Assembly (NCBI GenBank): GCA_039545295.1
Contig: BCIK01000004.1
Location: 125,389-189,388, forward strand
Direction: 5' to 3'
Length of the DNA: 64,000 nucleotides
Source: Udeniomyces pyricola
Lineage: Eukaryota; Basidiomycota; Tremellomycetes; Cystofilobasidiales; Mrakiaceae
Part shown: one piece after another, positions 12,469 through 23,952 of the stretch
Layout: each line of letters opens with the position of its first letter
Position numbering within the stretch: position 1 is the first letter of the stretch
Position numbers and translations under genes: made by a program
Notes under the pieces: model-generated
Told to the model about the DNA's origin: nothing
What the model saw: only the letters and a program-made list of their open reading frames with translations
Databases searched by the model: none

Positions 12469-15400
12469 TCACGCATCCATGACACCTCTCCCAAACCCAC
12501 TCGCAACGACGCTAAACCCATCGCGACTCTCCGCAATCTCTTCCACAAACGCCGAGCCGCCAGATTCTTTGAGAGCGCGGGCGTGGTTCGCCCGAATCTC
12601 GCGCACGAGGCCATGTTGATGGGCGCAGGAGGGGCAATCGGGATTGGTGTCTGGGAGACATCTGCAGATAAGAAGCGTACGAAAGGACGCGTGAGATGTT
12701 TGGAAGAAGAATCATCAAGTTCGGGCGGTGCGCAAAGGAAAGGGTCAATAAACGTCTATACATCTCACCCATCCCATACCGATGCGATGAATCTGAAAGG
12801 GGGGAAGGAAGGGGAGAGGAAGAGTCATATGACAAACCTTTGGTGATATGAGTGGCGACACATGTAGTGAACCGAAGGAAGGTCGAGCGTTCCCCCACAC
12901 GCTGTACAGCGAGTGACCTGGAAGACTTGCGGTTGCGTCGGATCCGAAAGCGAAGCGATCTGAGCTTCTTTGGCAGCCGTTTCCGAGCGGTACGAGGCTA
13001 TAAGAGTTTGGTCCTGGTGAAAGGTAAGAAGAAGAGCAAGAAAAAAAGGGGATGAGAAATCAGATACTGGGAAAGTCCGTTCATACACACAAGACACGAC
13101 CCAACGTCCAAGCGGCAAACTCACCGACTCAACCTCACTTCTAAGCCCTTTGACACGGTCTCTCAACCATTTTTTGATGACACCAACGCTTGCGATCCCG
13201 TTTCTTCCAAGGATCTTAACGACCTCAAGCATGGGCATCACTCCGAGCTCGTCAATCTTGGCGAGCACTTCCTGTAGATCCGATTCATGTCGAGCGAGAA
13301 GCGCGTGGGAGGAGGTAAGGAAGCGAAGGACGAGAGGGTAGAGATGGGGGTGGGTTGGGCCGTAAAGTTTGAGATGGGCCAGGACGTTGTCCGAGGCACG
13401 GGTCGCCGGGTCGTCAGTGACACTCGTCAACGTCTTTTCGTCTACAAGGGCATGCAGGTTCTCCCGGTCCATCCAGAACCGCAACACCTCTTCGTACATG
13501 CCCAACTTCTCCCAAAGCAAGACAAGACCATCAGTAAAGTCGTTCATCGAGCAGAGGATGAGGGCATGCGTCGGGTCGTAAGGGATGGAATCGGCCTGTC
13601 TAATGAGGTGGAGCGCTTTGGATTTGTTCAATTTGGGGTTGGTCATCGTCGTGGTCGAAGATGAGGCAGTAAACTCGGCGGTAGCTGACATCTCGGGTCG
13701 GGAAAAGAGGAGGTACAGCTCGAGAAGGGTGTTCCAAATGGCACGCTGATCGACGAGGTCCGGCGAGAAAGGCGTTTGCGACGTCGAGGACTCGTAGGAT
13801 GGAGGGGCGAGGCCTGCAGTAGAATTGGCAGATGTCTTCTTCTTTTGCCTGCTCGCCCGAGAACCCACACCGTTGGACGACGTGGAATCAGTGAGCGTGG
13901 AGGAGGAGGAGGAGACGTCGACACGCTGATGGAATCGAGTCCAGGCAACAGACTCAAGGAAGCGGAGAAAGTGGGCGGGGAAGTTAACAAAGTAGGCGAA
14001 ATATGGACGGGGAGAAGGGGGTGGTGTTGGTGAAGACAGCGAAGAGGCTATTGGTTCAGGCGCCTCAGCAGACAACAAGGTCAGACGTTTGGAAGAGGAT
14101 GCAGCAGGTGGTGGTGAAGGGGATGGTTCGACGAGTAGAGAACCTTCTCTGGACGAGTGTTTCGAGGAACGGGCCGACGATTTGCCAACTTCGCCGTCGG
14201 AAGCCATCGACGGAGGAACCGTGTCTTTGCGAGAAACGGATGAAACCCCGGGAATGGGAGAGAGAACAGCAGCTGCACCTGCTGCTGCCCCTTCTACAAC
14301 GGTCCGACCATAACTGAGGACGTTGAGGTAGCCAGCTCCGGTGCTTGCCAAAACAGAGGACGACGACGCCTCGCCAACGATCGGATTGGCTTCAGAGACT
14401 GGTGGGGCAGTCAAGCCTTGTCCCTTTGACTGTCGAGAGGCTGACGACGACTTGAGCGTACCCGAGCAGAGGTCGATGAGAAGATCGGTTGTTTCGTCTG
14501 GCTGTTGGGTCAACAGCGTCTTGCCATAGCGGATCATGTTCTCTTCAGCCTAGATGAATTCAGTCATTGTTTGTGGCCTTCATCAGCAAAGATCATTTAG
14601 AGTAACAGGGCAAGAGAAGAGAAGGTATGCGGTTACTACGTACCCCTTCCGGACCCAAGCTGCGCAGGTACTTGAGAGCCTCTCCCCAGTCGCCGGCGTC
14701 TTCGATTTGAACGCTAAGGTAGTCTTCATGACGCTTGTACTTTTTGGCGAGGAACACGGCCTGCTTATAAAAGCCGGCTTGTCGACAGACTTTGATAGCC
14801 GTCTCAAGATCGTAAGGAAGTTCGTTGTCGATCGTACCGCGAGAGGTCGAACTCGAGGCCGTGGTGGTCGTCTGAATGAAGGATTCTAATCGGTCGACGT
14901 CGCCTGTTTTTGTATAACAGTTCAGGAGGAGGGTCGTATGGTCAGAGGTCGCAAGCGAAGCTGAATGGAGCTCCTGCAGATATATGGTGAGGTTGTGAAT
15001 TCTTTGGGCGTCCAGGAACTAAGCCGAGAGTGGCGAAGGAAAAATAGGCAGATGAGTAAGAAAGGTCTTGAGTTCAGAAGACGACGCAGACGACAAATAC
15101 GCCCAACTGACCTTGCGGATAACGTAACTTGGCTGAAGATGGCCTAGAGTCTTGATGTATTGCCCGATCGCCGACTCAAAGTCCCCCTTACCATAGAGTT
15201 GATCGCCGTAACGTCGGTAGATGTCGGCAAGTCCTGCCGAATCGACGCCTTGCGAGCGGGCAAGATTGAGGGCGAGGACAAAGAGGGATTTGGAGTAAAG
15301 ATGAGCAAGTTTGGACTGGAGGGGAGTCTCATCAAGCCGGGAGAGCTGCGTAAGAGTTTAAGCGGTGAGATGAGTGTGAGTATCTCAGCCAAATGTACGC

Positions 15401-17275
15401 TTCTTCTCAAGATGCGAACACAGCAAACAAGAGACAAACCTTGCCATCGTTTCCTAGAACGTAGATAGATCCCCAGAGCGTTAAGACGTCCCTGACGCCG
15501 TCTTTGAATGTGCCCGAATAGCTGACAAACTTGTTCTCGAGGTCAACGATGGAGACGCGAGCAATGTCGGTTTGCGAGGAGAGGGGTTGAGAGCGCGCGA
15601 TATTGCGGACCGTTTGCGAGGCAGATGAGGGCGTTGGTAAAAAGGGCGGAGAGACGATGACCAGTGAATTATCGGACGAGTGAATGGAGGATTTTGGGCC
15701 TAAAGAAGAACAAGAAGAAAACAATGCGTTTAGCGGAGTGTGTAGTCGGTTTGAACAACGTCAGACGGTTGGAGCAACGGATGCGGACCTTCATAGGCGA
15801 AACAAGCCCCTCGCGCTTCTGTGCCGTACATATACACGGCCTCGTCCCTAGCCACGGCAACAGTCTCGCCCGCTCCTGCATCAGTTGAATCGGCTTCTTC
15901 CCCTCCGCCCTCTCCCAGACCCTTGACTCCGACAACACAACCCAATGAGCCTCCAAAATCGTCGAGTACCTTGGGCTCGCTGTTCCCGATCTTTTTTCCA
16001 CCGACATGAGCAACCATGACCTTGCCAGTCGAGACAACAAAAAGGTGAACCTCGCTTGTGTTGGTACTTGATCTCGATGAAGATGATGGAGCAAACCGCT
16101 CGCGGAAAACGAGGCCCGTGATGGGTTCGGTAGCTGAATCAAGGACGATCTTGGGTTTGGGAAGACTCGTGAGCGAGTTGCCCGAGCCTCCACCAACTCC
16201 AGGCATATTGAGTGAGCTAGGAGTGGTCGGGTTGACGTTCGTGCTAAGAGATTGAGCGAGCTGGCGATATAGTAGGAGCGTTCCATCGCCTAACCCGATG
16301 GCGAGATGCGAGAGGTTCGAGGTCAGAGCTGCGGCCGAAACTGGGTGAGGACGGTTGTTGTGGTTGAGCTTGACTGAACGAAGCAGGGTTGGAGATCGAG
16401 TCGTCTTGGAGAGATGAAGAAGGTCCCATATTTTGAGGGAGGGATATGGGGTCGAGGGGTCTTCCTGAGGCGGCGAAGTCCAAGTCGGAAGAGGTAAGAT
16501 GAGTTGGTCAGTACGGCTTCGGTTGAACACCGAGACTTTATATCGGAACGTACTCCGAGAGTGACGACAATGCCCCGAGCTTCCATCAAATGGGTACAGC
16601 GACCATCTCTATAGGCTATCCAGCTCCGAATGACCTGGAATTTACGGTCTGGACAAAGAGGTGGGGTAACCAAGAAAGCACCGGCGCGGAAAGTGTTGAG
16701 CAGGCCGACCTGGAGGCAAGAAGCACACGTCATGCGTCGAGATGGTGCGGATGACGATGGAACGATGTGACCGTACCGAGAACTTTGATCTCGCCATCGA
16801 GATCAGCCAGCAAGAGTGAGCCACCGTCCGTTGACGAGGGCGTCATGACGGAGATGGAAGGGGGAGACTAGGAGAAGACGGAATGAGAGAGACGCAGAAC
16901 GTGATGAGCATCTCGCTCGCATGGGGAACGGAGGCTGTCACGAGCCAGGCGAAGAATCCAACCTGGAATACGGCAGGGCTGTTGGCGAGATCATCGGCAT
17001 CCTTGACCTGAGGGAGTGGAGAGGCAAGGGAGATGCGTTGAGCAGGATATATAGCTCGAAAGGATGATCGAGGTGGGGCAAGCGAAACGACTACGGACAG
17101 TTGTGAGATCAAAGAAGTTGAAGGAGCGCCACTGAAGAGTGCAGGTAAAAGACAGGTCAAGTCGGACGAGTGAGTCGAAGAGGGAAGGGCAAGAAGAGAC
17201 ATAGCCAAGAAGAGAGACATGGGTGTGACTGACTGCTGGAGCTGGAGCAGCGTTTGGAGCGGGAGATGTCGGCAT
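12469..17275 (-). CDS. VPS11: Vacuolar protein sorting 11, HOPS/CORVET core subunit with C-terminal RING
   Basis: Core subunit of the HOPS and CORVET tethers that dock endosomes and vacuoles. The first exons are 17275-17234, 17131-17099, 17007-16963 and 16867-16772; the last is 12661-12469, with several introns between. The N-terminus carries WRSFNFFDLTT, typical of the family opening, then beta-propeller sequence (SLLLADLDGEIKVLG, PSLKIWDLLHL, LAIGLGDGTLLLYRQ). The large exon 14537-12838 holds the alpha-solenoid: IWNTLLELYLLFSRPEMS, ALILCSMNDFTDGLVLLWEK and LGVMPMLEVVKILGRNG. The C-terminal RING-H2 reads CTACGGTLDLPSVHYMCRHS then YHQRCLPDTNPDCPSCA, with every metal ligand present, and the protein ends in DGFSVVASGFGRGVMDA, the family tail. 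A Ser/Pro-rich insertion of about 150 residues interrupts the solenoid near 14430-13990. The N-terminal boundary could lie upstream at an in-frame Met. Confidence 0.93.
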
Positions 17276-17687
17276 ATGGGGGTCGATGGGTATCAACGAT
17301 ATCAAGGGGGATCGAGTAGACGTCAGCTGGCGCGAACTATGGAATCCGATCCAACCGCGTAATACGCCTTGACGCGCTTGGCTTAACTGATCAACCCCTC
17401 AAAGATATATGAGACCATCGCATATATCTATACTACACAACGTGTTTACATAGTATACGTGATATCGACCTCCAACACACGAATCACTAAATACAGAGGA
17501 GGCCGACGACCGCCCCCCCCGCGTTACAGCAGCTTGCTTGCGGCAACTTGCGGCGTTTACCCTCTCTCGAGGCCTCAAGCGTCCCCTACATCTGTTTGGT
17601 CTACTGTTTGTTACTGCAAGTAATTAACTACGTACACCTCTACCCTTTCCACGCTGCTTTCTTAATTTCTCTCGACCCGCCCTCCAC

Positions 17688-17732
<45 letters not shown>

Positions 17733-17839
17733 CCTCCCTCTTTCCTCCTCCCCATCGATCCAGTTAACTCGATTCTACTCTTTCACTTCCTCCAACAACC
17801 CCAAGCCCTCATCGCCTCACGGCTCGCCCGCCCCACATC
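17276..17839. promoter_or_regulatory. Divergent promoter between VPS11 and SUR2, with a 41-nt C run
   Basis: VPS11 and SUR2 start 564 bp apart on opposite strands. The segment contains AT-rich DNA near 17400-17470 and an uninterrupted C run at 17689-17729, followed by CT-rich sequence up to the SUR2 start. The C run would be in the SUR2 leader or core promoter. Confidence 0.55.
17689..17729. repeat. 41-nt poly-C tract in the SUR2 leader
   Basis: Forty-one consecutive C on the plus strand, 111 bp upstream of the SUR2 ATG. The opposite strand is a G run able in principle to form a quadruplex. Its true length may be misassembled. Confidence 0.9.
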
Positions 17840-19588
17840 ATGAGCGTCCCTCCTGCATCCTCCCACCTCTCCAACTCCGAAAAGACACTCGGTCTCGCCC
17901 TCCTTCCCTTCTCGCGCTCCTCGCTCGACCCGACCTTACTCTCATCCATTACCCCGCACGCAAACTCCTTGTCATACCCAATCTACTACTCGTCCGCCCC
18001 ATCCCTCATTCCTGGCGTCTCAGACAGGTACACGGCACTCGCAGTGCCCATCGTCGCCTATTGGATCCTCGGCGGTCTCTTCCACCTCGTCGACGTCATG
18101 CAGTGGGAGTACTTTGAGAAAAGGCGCATTCATGAGAGTGAAGAAGTTCTCCAGCGCAATCGAGTATCCATGCCCCAAGTGAGTACGCATGCTCATCTAC
18201 TCGACTTTGGTCCGCAATGCAAAGAGAGCGGGTAAGGGAACGGGGCAGTGAGGTCGTCTGTCGCTGGGGCTTTGTTTGGCTTTTGCCCGATCGGACGGTG
18301 GCGAACGTTGAATCGTTGGCGTATGCTGCCACGATCGCTGCTGCATCACGTCCGCTGTTGAAGCGGAACCCACGCGAATCATCTCTCATCCTGTATCTGG
18401 CAGCATGCAGTTGGGAGTTAGAGCGAAGGAGAGAGTAGAGAGTAGATAGACCCGTATTCGTTCTGTACGCGACGTACTCGAGTTGAGGCTAACATAGTCT
18501 TCTCGGTCACGGTCCCTCCACCAACCCTTTTCGTTATGCTCTCTCTGACAGCTAATCAAAGCAGTCGTCTTCCAGCACGTTCTCCAAACGATTCTCGGTC
18601 TCCTGTGGATTGACTCTCACGAACACGTCGTCGATCACGCCGCTATCATGGCCGAGCGCTACGTTCCTCGTGTCGCTCAGGCCGTCATGGTTCTCCTTGG
18701 TCCCCTCAATGGCGAGACCGTCCTCCGAAACTACGGCTCTCAGATCGTCCAGTGGACGTATTGGTGGGCGGTCCCATTTGCACAGTTTGCCCTCGCATTG
18801 TTAGTTGGGCATTTTCAGCTTGTTGTGGCCGGCGGCCGTCGCCGGATGGAGAGTGCTTAGCTAAGCCTTGGTTGCCTCCTTTTTTTGATTCTGTCTGCGT
18901 TCATGTCGCTTCGCCCAGCTTCATCATCGACACATGGCAATTCTTCCTCCACAAGGCCATGCATGAGGTCCCATGGCTCTATCGTAACTTCCATTCTCAC
19001 CACCACCGGCTTTACGTGCCTTACGCGTTCGGAGCGCTCTACAACCACCCAATTGAAGGCCTCCTCCTCGACTCGGCCGGCGCCGCCATTGCCGAGGCCG
19101 TCAGCGGGATGACCATCAGGCAAACCGTCTTGCTCTTTGGGTTCTCCAGTTTGAAGACCGTTGATGATCACTCTGGATACCGAATTTGGTGGGATCCGAT
19201 GCAGGTGAGAATTCATATCCGAATGATCTTGCTCTTCCGTCTTATGCCTTAATCATTGACGCCTCTTCACGATGGCGATCGCCGTTCTGCCTACGTAGAT
19301 CCTCTTTGCCAACAACGCCGACTTCCACGACATTCATCATCAGTCGTTTGGCATCAAAAAGAATTTTTCGTTCGTTCCCTGTTCCCATGTGATGTTTCTT
19401 AGGCGATTGGATAGCTGCTGACCTCGGACGTGCGATTATCGTTTTGTAGTCAACCGTTCTTTACCCGCTGGGACCACTTCTTTGGTTCGGTCATGACGCG
19501 AGAGGAAGTCAACAACCGAAAGCGCCCCGTTGGCTCCAACGAAGTGGCCGAAATCCTGGCGGTTGAAAAGCAGTACAAGATTGAGTAG
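17840..19588 (+). CDS. SUR2: Sphinganine C4-monooxygenase (phytosphingosine synthesis)
   Basis: ER di-iron enzyme that hydroxylates sphinganine (or dihydroceramide) at C4 to make phytosphingosine. Exons 17840-18178, 18552-18799, 18919-19204, 19299-19369 and 19450-19588 join in phase to 360 residues, the usual length. All three histidine boxes of the fatty acid hydroxylase superfamily are present: HKAMH (about 207-211), HSHHH (about 221-225) and HDIHH (about 301-305). Family text around them includes LYVPYAFGALYNHPIEG, LKTVDDHSGY and HQSFGIKKNFSQPFFTRWD. Hydrophobic spans near residues 50-75, 115-135 and 175-200 fit an ER membrane protein. The last exon ends in a short charged tail. The start has a standard context and no earlier in-frame ATG in the leader. 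Confidence 0.95.
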
Positions 19589-22560
19589 ACAGACAGATCA
19601 TCAGGTGCTTGCATCGACTTCTTAGTCTTCTCTCTCTTTCATGTTCTTTGTCCCCATGCAGTTTTCATACCCCTTATTCATTCTTGTTCTCGCGACACAC
19701 TCGACCATGATTCCTTCCATGTTGTAACCCCCTTATTCTTACGGCGTTGGGTTCGCTTCCCCGTTCCTTATGCGCAGTCTACCTCGTTGAGACTCCATCA
19801 TTCGTTTTTGCTCTCTCTTTTCAATCACTTGATCACGCTTCATACAATTTTCCACCTTGCATCCACCGTTTTAATTGACTATATATATTGCTGCCCTCCG
19901 ATCTCCCTTTTTTTCTCCTTCCCCTTTCCTCCTTTGATTCAATCCCATCCCTATATCGTCTTCTCCCTCGTCGCCCACATTCGTTTCGCTATGGATACCC
20001 TTGGTTCCTCTTTGATCAGTGACCGAACGTATTGAACTGACTAACTAACACTTCTGGGCTGACCTAGTCATACTCATATCTGCTTTCGCTGGTGATGAGG
20101 CAATCCTACCCCGAGCGGATCTGCCTGCGGTAGTCGGTACAAATGAAGCGGTGAACTGATCGATTGACTGGCTACGACGCTCCTTGGGTATTCTGTCTTC
20201 GACGCGCCATAGACACGCTCTTCTTTGATTTTCATGATCATGTACACGCCGATCCGAGCAGCTAGAACCGAGCTTCTTGGTCGCGTCCGAGTTGTTCGAC
20301 GTTCGACGTTTGGATGGCAACTGCATTCATTGGCGTGCGTGGACTTGGAAGCATGCCGGACCTGCAGCAGGTGCGCGTAAGATCATAACCGGTCTTCGGT
20401 CTTCTCGCCTGTGGGAGGCATTTGTGTGTTTCGATCCTCGTATGTAGTAGCCTTCGACACATCGGACACGTTTTTCTCTGTTTAGTTGAGTTTAGTTTGG
20501 GGTTTTTTTATTATTATTAATCATTTTTATTATTATCAAGTCCTGTATGTATCAGCTACCCCAACCGTTTACACCATCCGGCCTATAGGGTACCGCTGCA
20601 GAACATTGAGGCCGAGAACGGTGCCGGCCGCTTGAATATGAGAGCGGAGATCGGATACAATATTATACATGCACTCAGCACGGCGGCTCTTGGATCTCGG
20701 GTGGGAACAGAGCGCGCTATGCAAGCGCTACGGAGCTCGGGGTCGCGTAACCGCTAGTGCATGCATACGGCGCAGATCATCCGACCCGACCCAACCGGCC
20801 TGTCTCGTTACATGCGATGATATAGGTTCGGGCTCGGCCATACGTGCACGAGCTGCATGCAGGTGTGCCGGGCCAACTACTGTCGTGGAAAATTTCATCG
20901 AGTCAGGGCGGTGTGGAAGCCACGAGGTGCCAGAGAATGGGATCCGGATACTGCTGCCGGTCGCAGGGCTGAATATATAGAGCCGAGATGACAATCAGCG
21001 CTCCACGCTTAGCCGTGGGGCTTGGTCAATGGTTATCGGTGAGTGCGGCGGGGGGAAGACGGACGCAGCGGAGGTGGTTGAAAATCGATGGTTCCCTTCC
21101 GCCAATTCCAGACAAGACTCTGACTGTAGATTCCTCGACGAAACGTGGAGACAGGACGTCAAACGTTACATGGCCGAATTGGAACGTCGACAGGCTGGGT
21201 GCGGCGGCGTCGCTGGTCGCCGGATTGATCAGGCCGATCAGTCTGGATGCGATATGCGCTGAGCGCTAAATATCGCTTTGGTCATCCAACAAACGCCTAG
21301 GAATTCTGGATCGTAAACATAACTTTTGCACCATGAGTGTAATCATATCGAATATCGAACAGCGAATAGCGAAGCTCGACCGTCGACGGACCGGTTAGCA
21401 AAGACTATGTATGTACAGATTTTGTTATGGCCATATGTTAAATACGTATGTTTGACCTTCCCTGTCGGACTTAAGCGCTTGAGCAGTAGGTAAGGCAAAG
21501 TTTTGATGCCGCGGTACATCTACATATCTCATGATTGCACTGATTTCGGCCAGAGAGCGGATGATGAAGATCAAGAAAAAAACTAAAACGACCTTTAAGT
21601 AAAGGTTCATGTGCGACGCCGGGCCCGAAGCTCAAAGGACTGCTCATGCCGCATTATGCACAATTACTGGTCCGCTCGGAAGCGGGAAGCGTCTTCGGAG
21701 GTCGCAAAGAGGCCGAGCCACTGATTATGTAATCTCTGGACCTTGAACCATCGATCAACTGGAGCCCCTCTCCTTGTTCCTTCCAGTGGCCGTCGCCCAG
21801 GCTTGACATTCGCGAAGGCTAGAACATTGAGATATTGTATATCGTATATCGAGCACACATGCAGCTGGGCGCGTTTTTGCCTCGCTAGCTCGCCACGGGT
21901 TTGCCAGGCCACTGGGACGGTCTATCTCGTTACATGCCACGCTTGGTATAGGATCAGCAGGTTACAGGCTCATCAAAGGTAGTTTTGGTTTCTGACTTGA
22001 TCCTGTATCTCTGATTCGAGGCCCGACGCGCAAACAGGCCGGTAAGACATCATCCAGCTAGCTTCCGACTCGGCTCTCAGGCAGCCAGCGCCCAGCGTAC
22101 TCAATACCCTGCGCTCATAAGCCGTCGATAAGAGATTTGTCTGAGATAGTCGATAGTGGGACCAAAGGAGAGCCGAAGAGGTATTTTGCTTGCATCGGAG
22201 AGATTCACGGACTCGATCTGATTTGCTAACGAATCGGGTTACTCGGACATGTATATCGTATTTGAGATCTGATCGGCGCTAGCGCGGGTGCTATATATGA
22301 TTATGGACGTAGCGAGTCTGGAAACACGTTTTACGCTGTCCTCGTGCGCGACGATGACTGACAAGAGAGCGACGAGGGGAATACATGGAACTCGCCCGAA
22401 CCGCTGGCTGCAGAGTAAGAAGCTCGACGACCGAGGCTCCTCCGGGGATTCAAGAGAGGCACAACATATATGCGTGCGGGTCGGAGCAGTCATGCATCAT
22501 GAGCTAACCAGACGAAGCTCGAATCCAAAGAAGGAGGCAGAAAGCGGCCTGAAGCTGAAG
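19589..22560. other. Gene-poor spacer of about 3 kb
   Basis: No reading frame here shows a recognisable domain, and the short frames lack splice-consistent extensions. Visible features are an AT-rich patch at about 20500-20540, a degenerate GAATATC/GAATAGC-like stretch near 21345-21370, and several short TATA-like tracts. I found no tRNA-like A and B box pair. It may hold SUR2 3' sequence and distal regulatory DNA of the next gene. Confidence 0.5.
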
Positions 22561-23952
22561 TAGCTAGTAGACTGCGCGTGCCAACGGAAGCTGAGCAAGG
22601 CCTCTTTCCCGAGCCGGTAGACGCGAGATCTCGGTATCGTCGACTATCGTCCGCTCCCTCTCTGACCGATCTGATTCTCTCTCTCTCTCTCGTGAATCCT
22701 TCCCCACTCTTCCCTTCGTCCTCCGAACTCCGCCAACTAGAACCTTTCCTTTCGGTTGTTGCTCTCCAGCTGTATCGTCCATCTGCCCCCAGTCCATCGT
22801 CGAATCCCTTATCGACGCCCAACTCCTTCGTCTGCACGAACTCTCCACCACTCCTTCTCGACTCGGATTACTCAGACTTCTGCCCTCGGCTCCCGCTCTT
22901 TCCGTCTCCTACGACATCTCGCTCTCTCTCTCTCGCTCGTTCTCTCTAACCCTGCAGCCCACCCTTCTCGCCCTCTGAGATTCCAACTAGGCCATCCGCC
23001 CATCACTGACACGTGCTCTGATCAGGTGCGTGTTCATCTTCGTCTGGGGCGATAGCGACAGGCAGAGCAGCGACCACCGACGCTGAGCCGAGCGATCTTT
23101 GGCTGATTCTGGATTCTTCCGCCGGGCGCTTGTCTAGCTCTCTCCTTTCAGCTTCGGAACTACCCGAATCTATCTTGTTCTACAAGTCCACTCTCACCAG
23201 CCAGCATCTGCCACAGACATACGCTCAATCATTTACCCTTTAGGTAAGGTCAAATTTGCGTCGATTTTTGCTTGCGGATTTTGCGACCGCCGATTCCGAT
23301 GGAGAGGATCCGCGTATGGAAAGACGAGCGAAGGCGCCAGCCGTAAACACAACTTGAAGTGGGGGGGGAAGGGGGGAAGGGGGAGCTGGCGTTGGCCACC
23401 TCTAATCTCTGTCGCTCTGCCATCCCCTCTTTTTCTTTCAACTTTCTCGTTGTTTAATCGTCTAAGCTTGATCTTGGTCCTGGTTTCGTCCGACTTGTCG
23501 TCTTGATTTTCTGGTATCCGTCACCAAGCATCGGTCGAGCTCGCCCCTTCTTTCAGAGGGGGGTGTGAACCTTCCTGCCTGGCAAACGGTGCCCCAGGTT
23601 CGATAGCCCCTTTTAGGCTGGGCGACCAGCCACCGCTAGCTCGCATCCTATAGCTGCCAGCCATTCCCATGCTTTCAGCATGTCCCAGATTGCGATAGCC
23701 ACTTTCTCACCCAACTTTGCTTTCGCCGTGCACTACTCCGTGGATTTATCTCTCGTGGACTTGTCGATTTTGCCCCCATCCATTCCAATGCTAATCGCCA
23801 TCCCTTCGTCTGGTGCATCCGTCTATGGTCGCTTGTCCCTGCCCTCGTGCAACTTTTCTTGTCAGGTCGAGCGCGATAACGACAACGACGCCGATTCTTT
23901 TCACTCGCTCATCAGTACCCAACACTTTCCATTCGAGCCCAAACCATTTATC
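22561..23952. promoter_or_regulatory. Long CT-rich leader region of the CENP-B-type gene
   Basis: Before the chosen ATG lies about 1.4 kb rich in CT tracts (for example 22670-22700 and 22910-22950) on the coding strand, as expected for a fungal promoter and long 5' leader. A G-rich block sits at 23359-23383. Two CCTTT/AAAGG-type boxes occur near 23557-23610. An in-frame ATG at 23680 would extend the protein by 91 residues. Confidence 0.4.

Noticed and set aside
12241..12846. Plus-strand frame downstream of the TIPIN/Csm3 gene
   Set aside because: Antisense to the last VPS11 exon (RING and DGFSVVASGFGRG tail) with 3' trailer sequence.
20045..20326. Short minus-strand frame in the gene-poor spacer
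   Set aside because: 93 codons, no motif, no splice partners; frequency of such frames is expected by chance in GC-balanced DNA.
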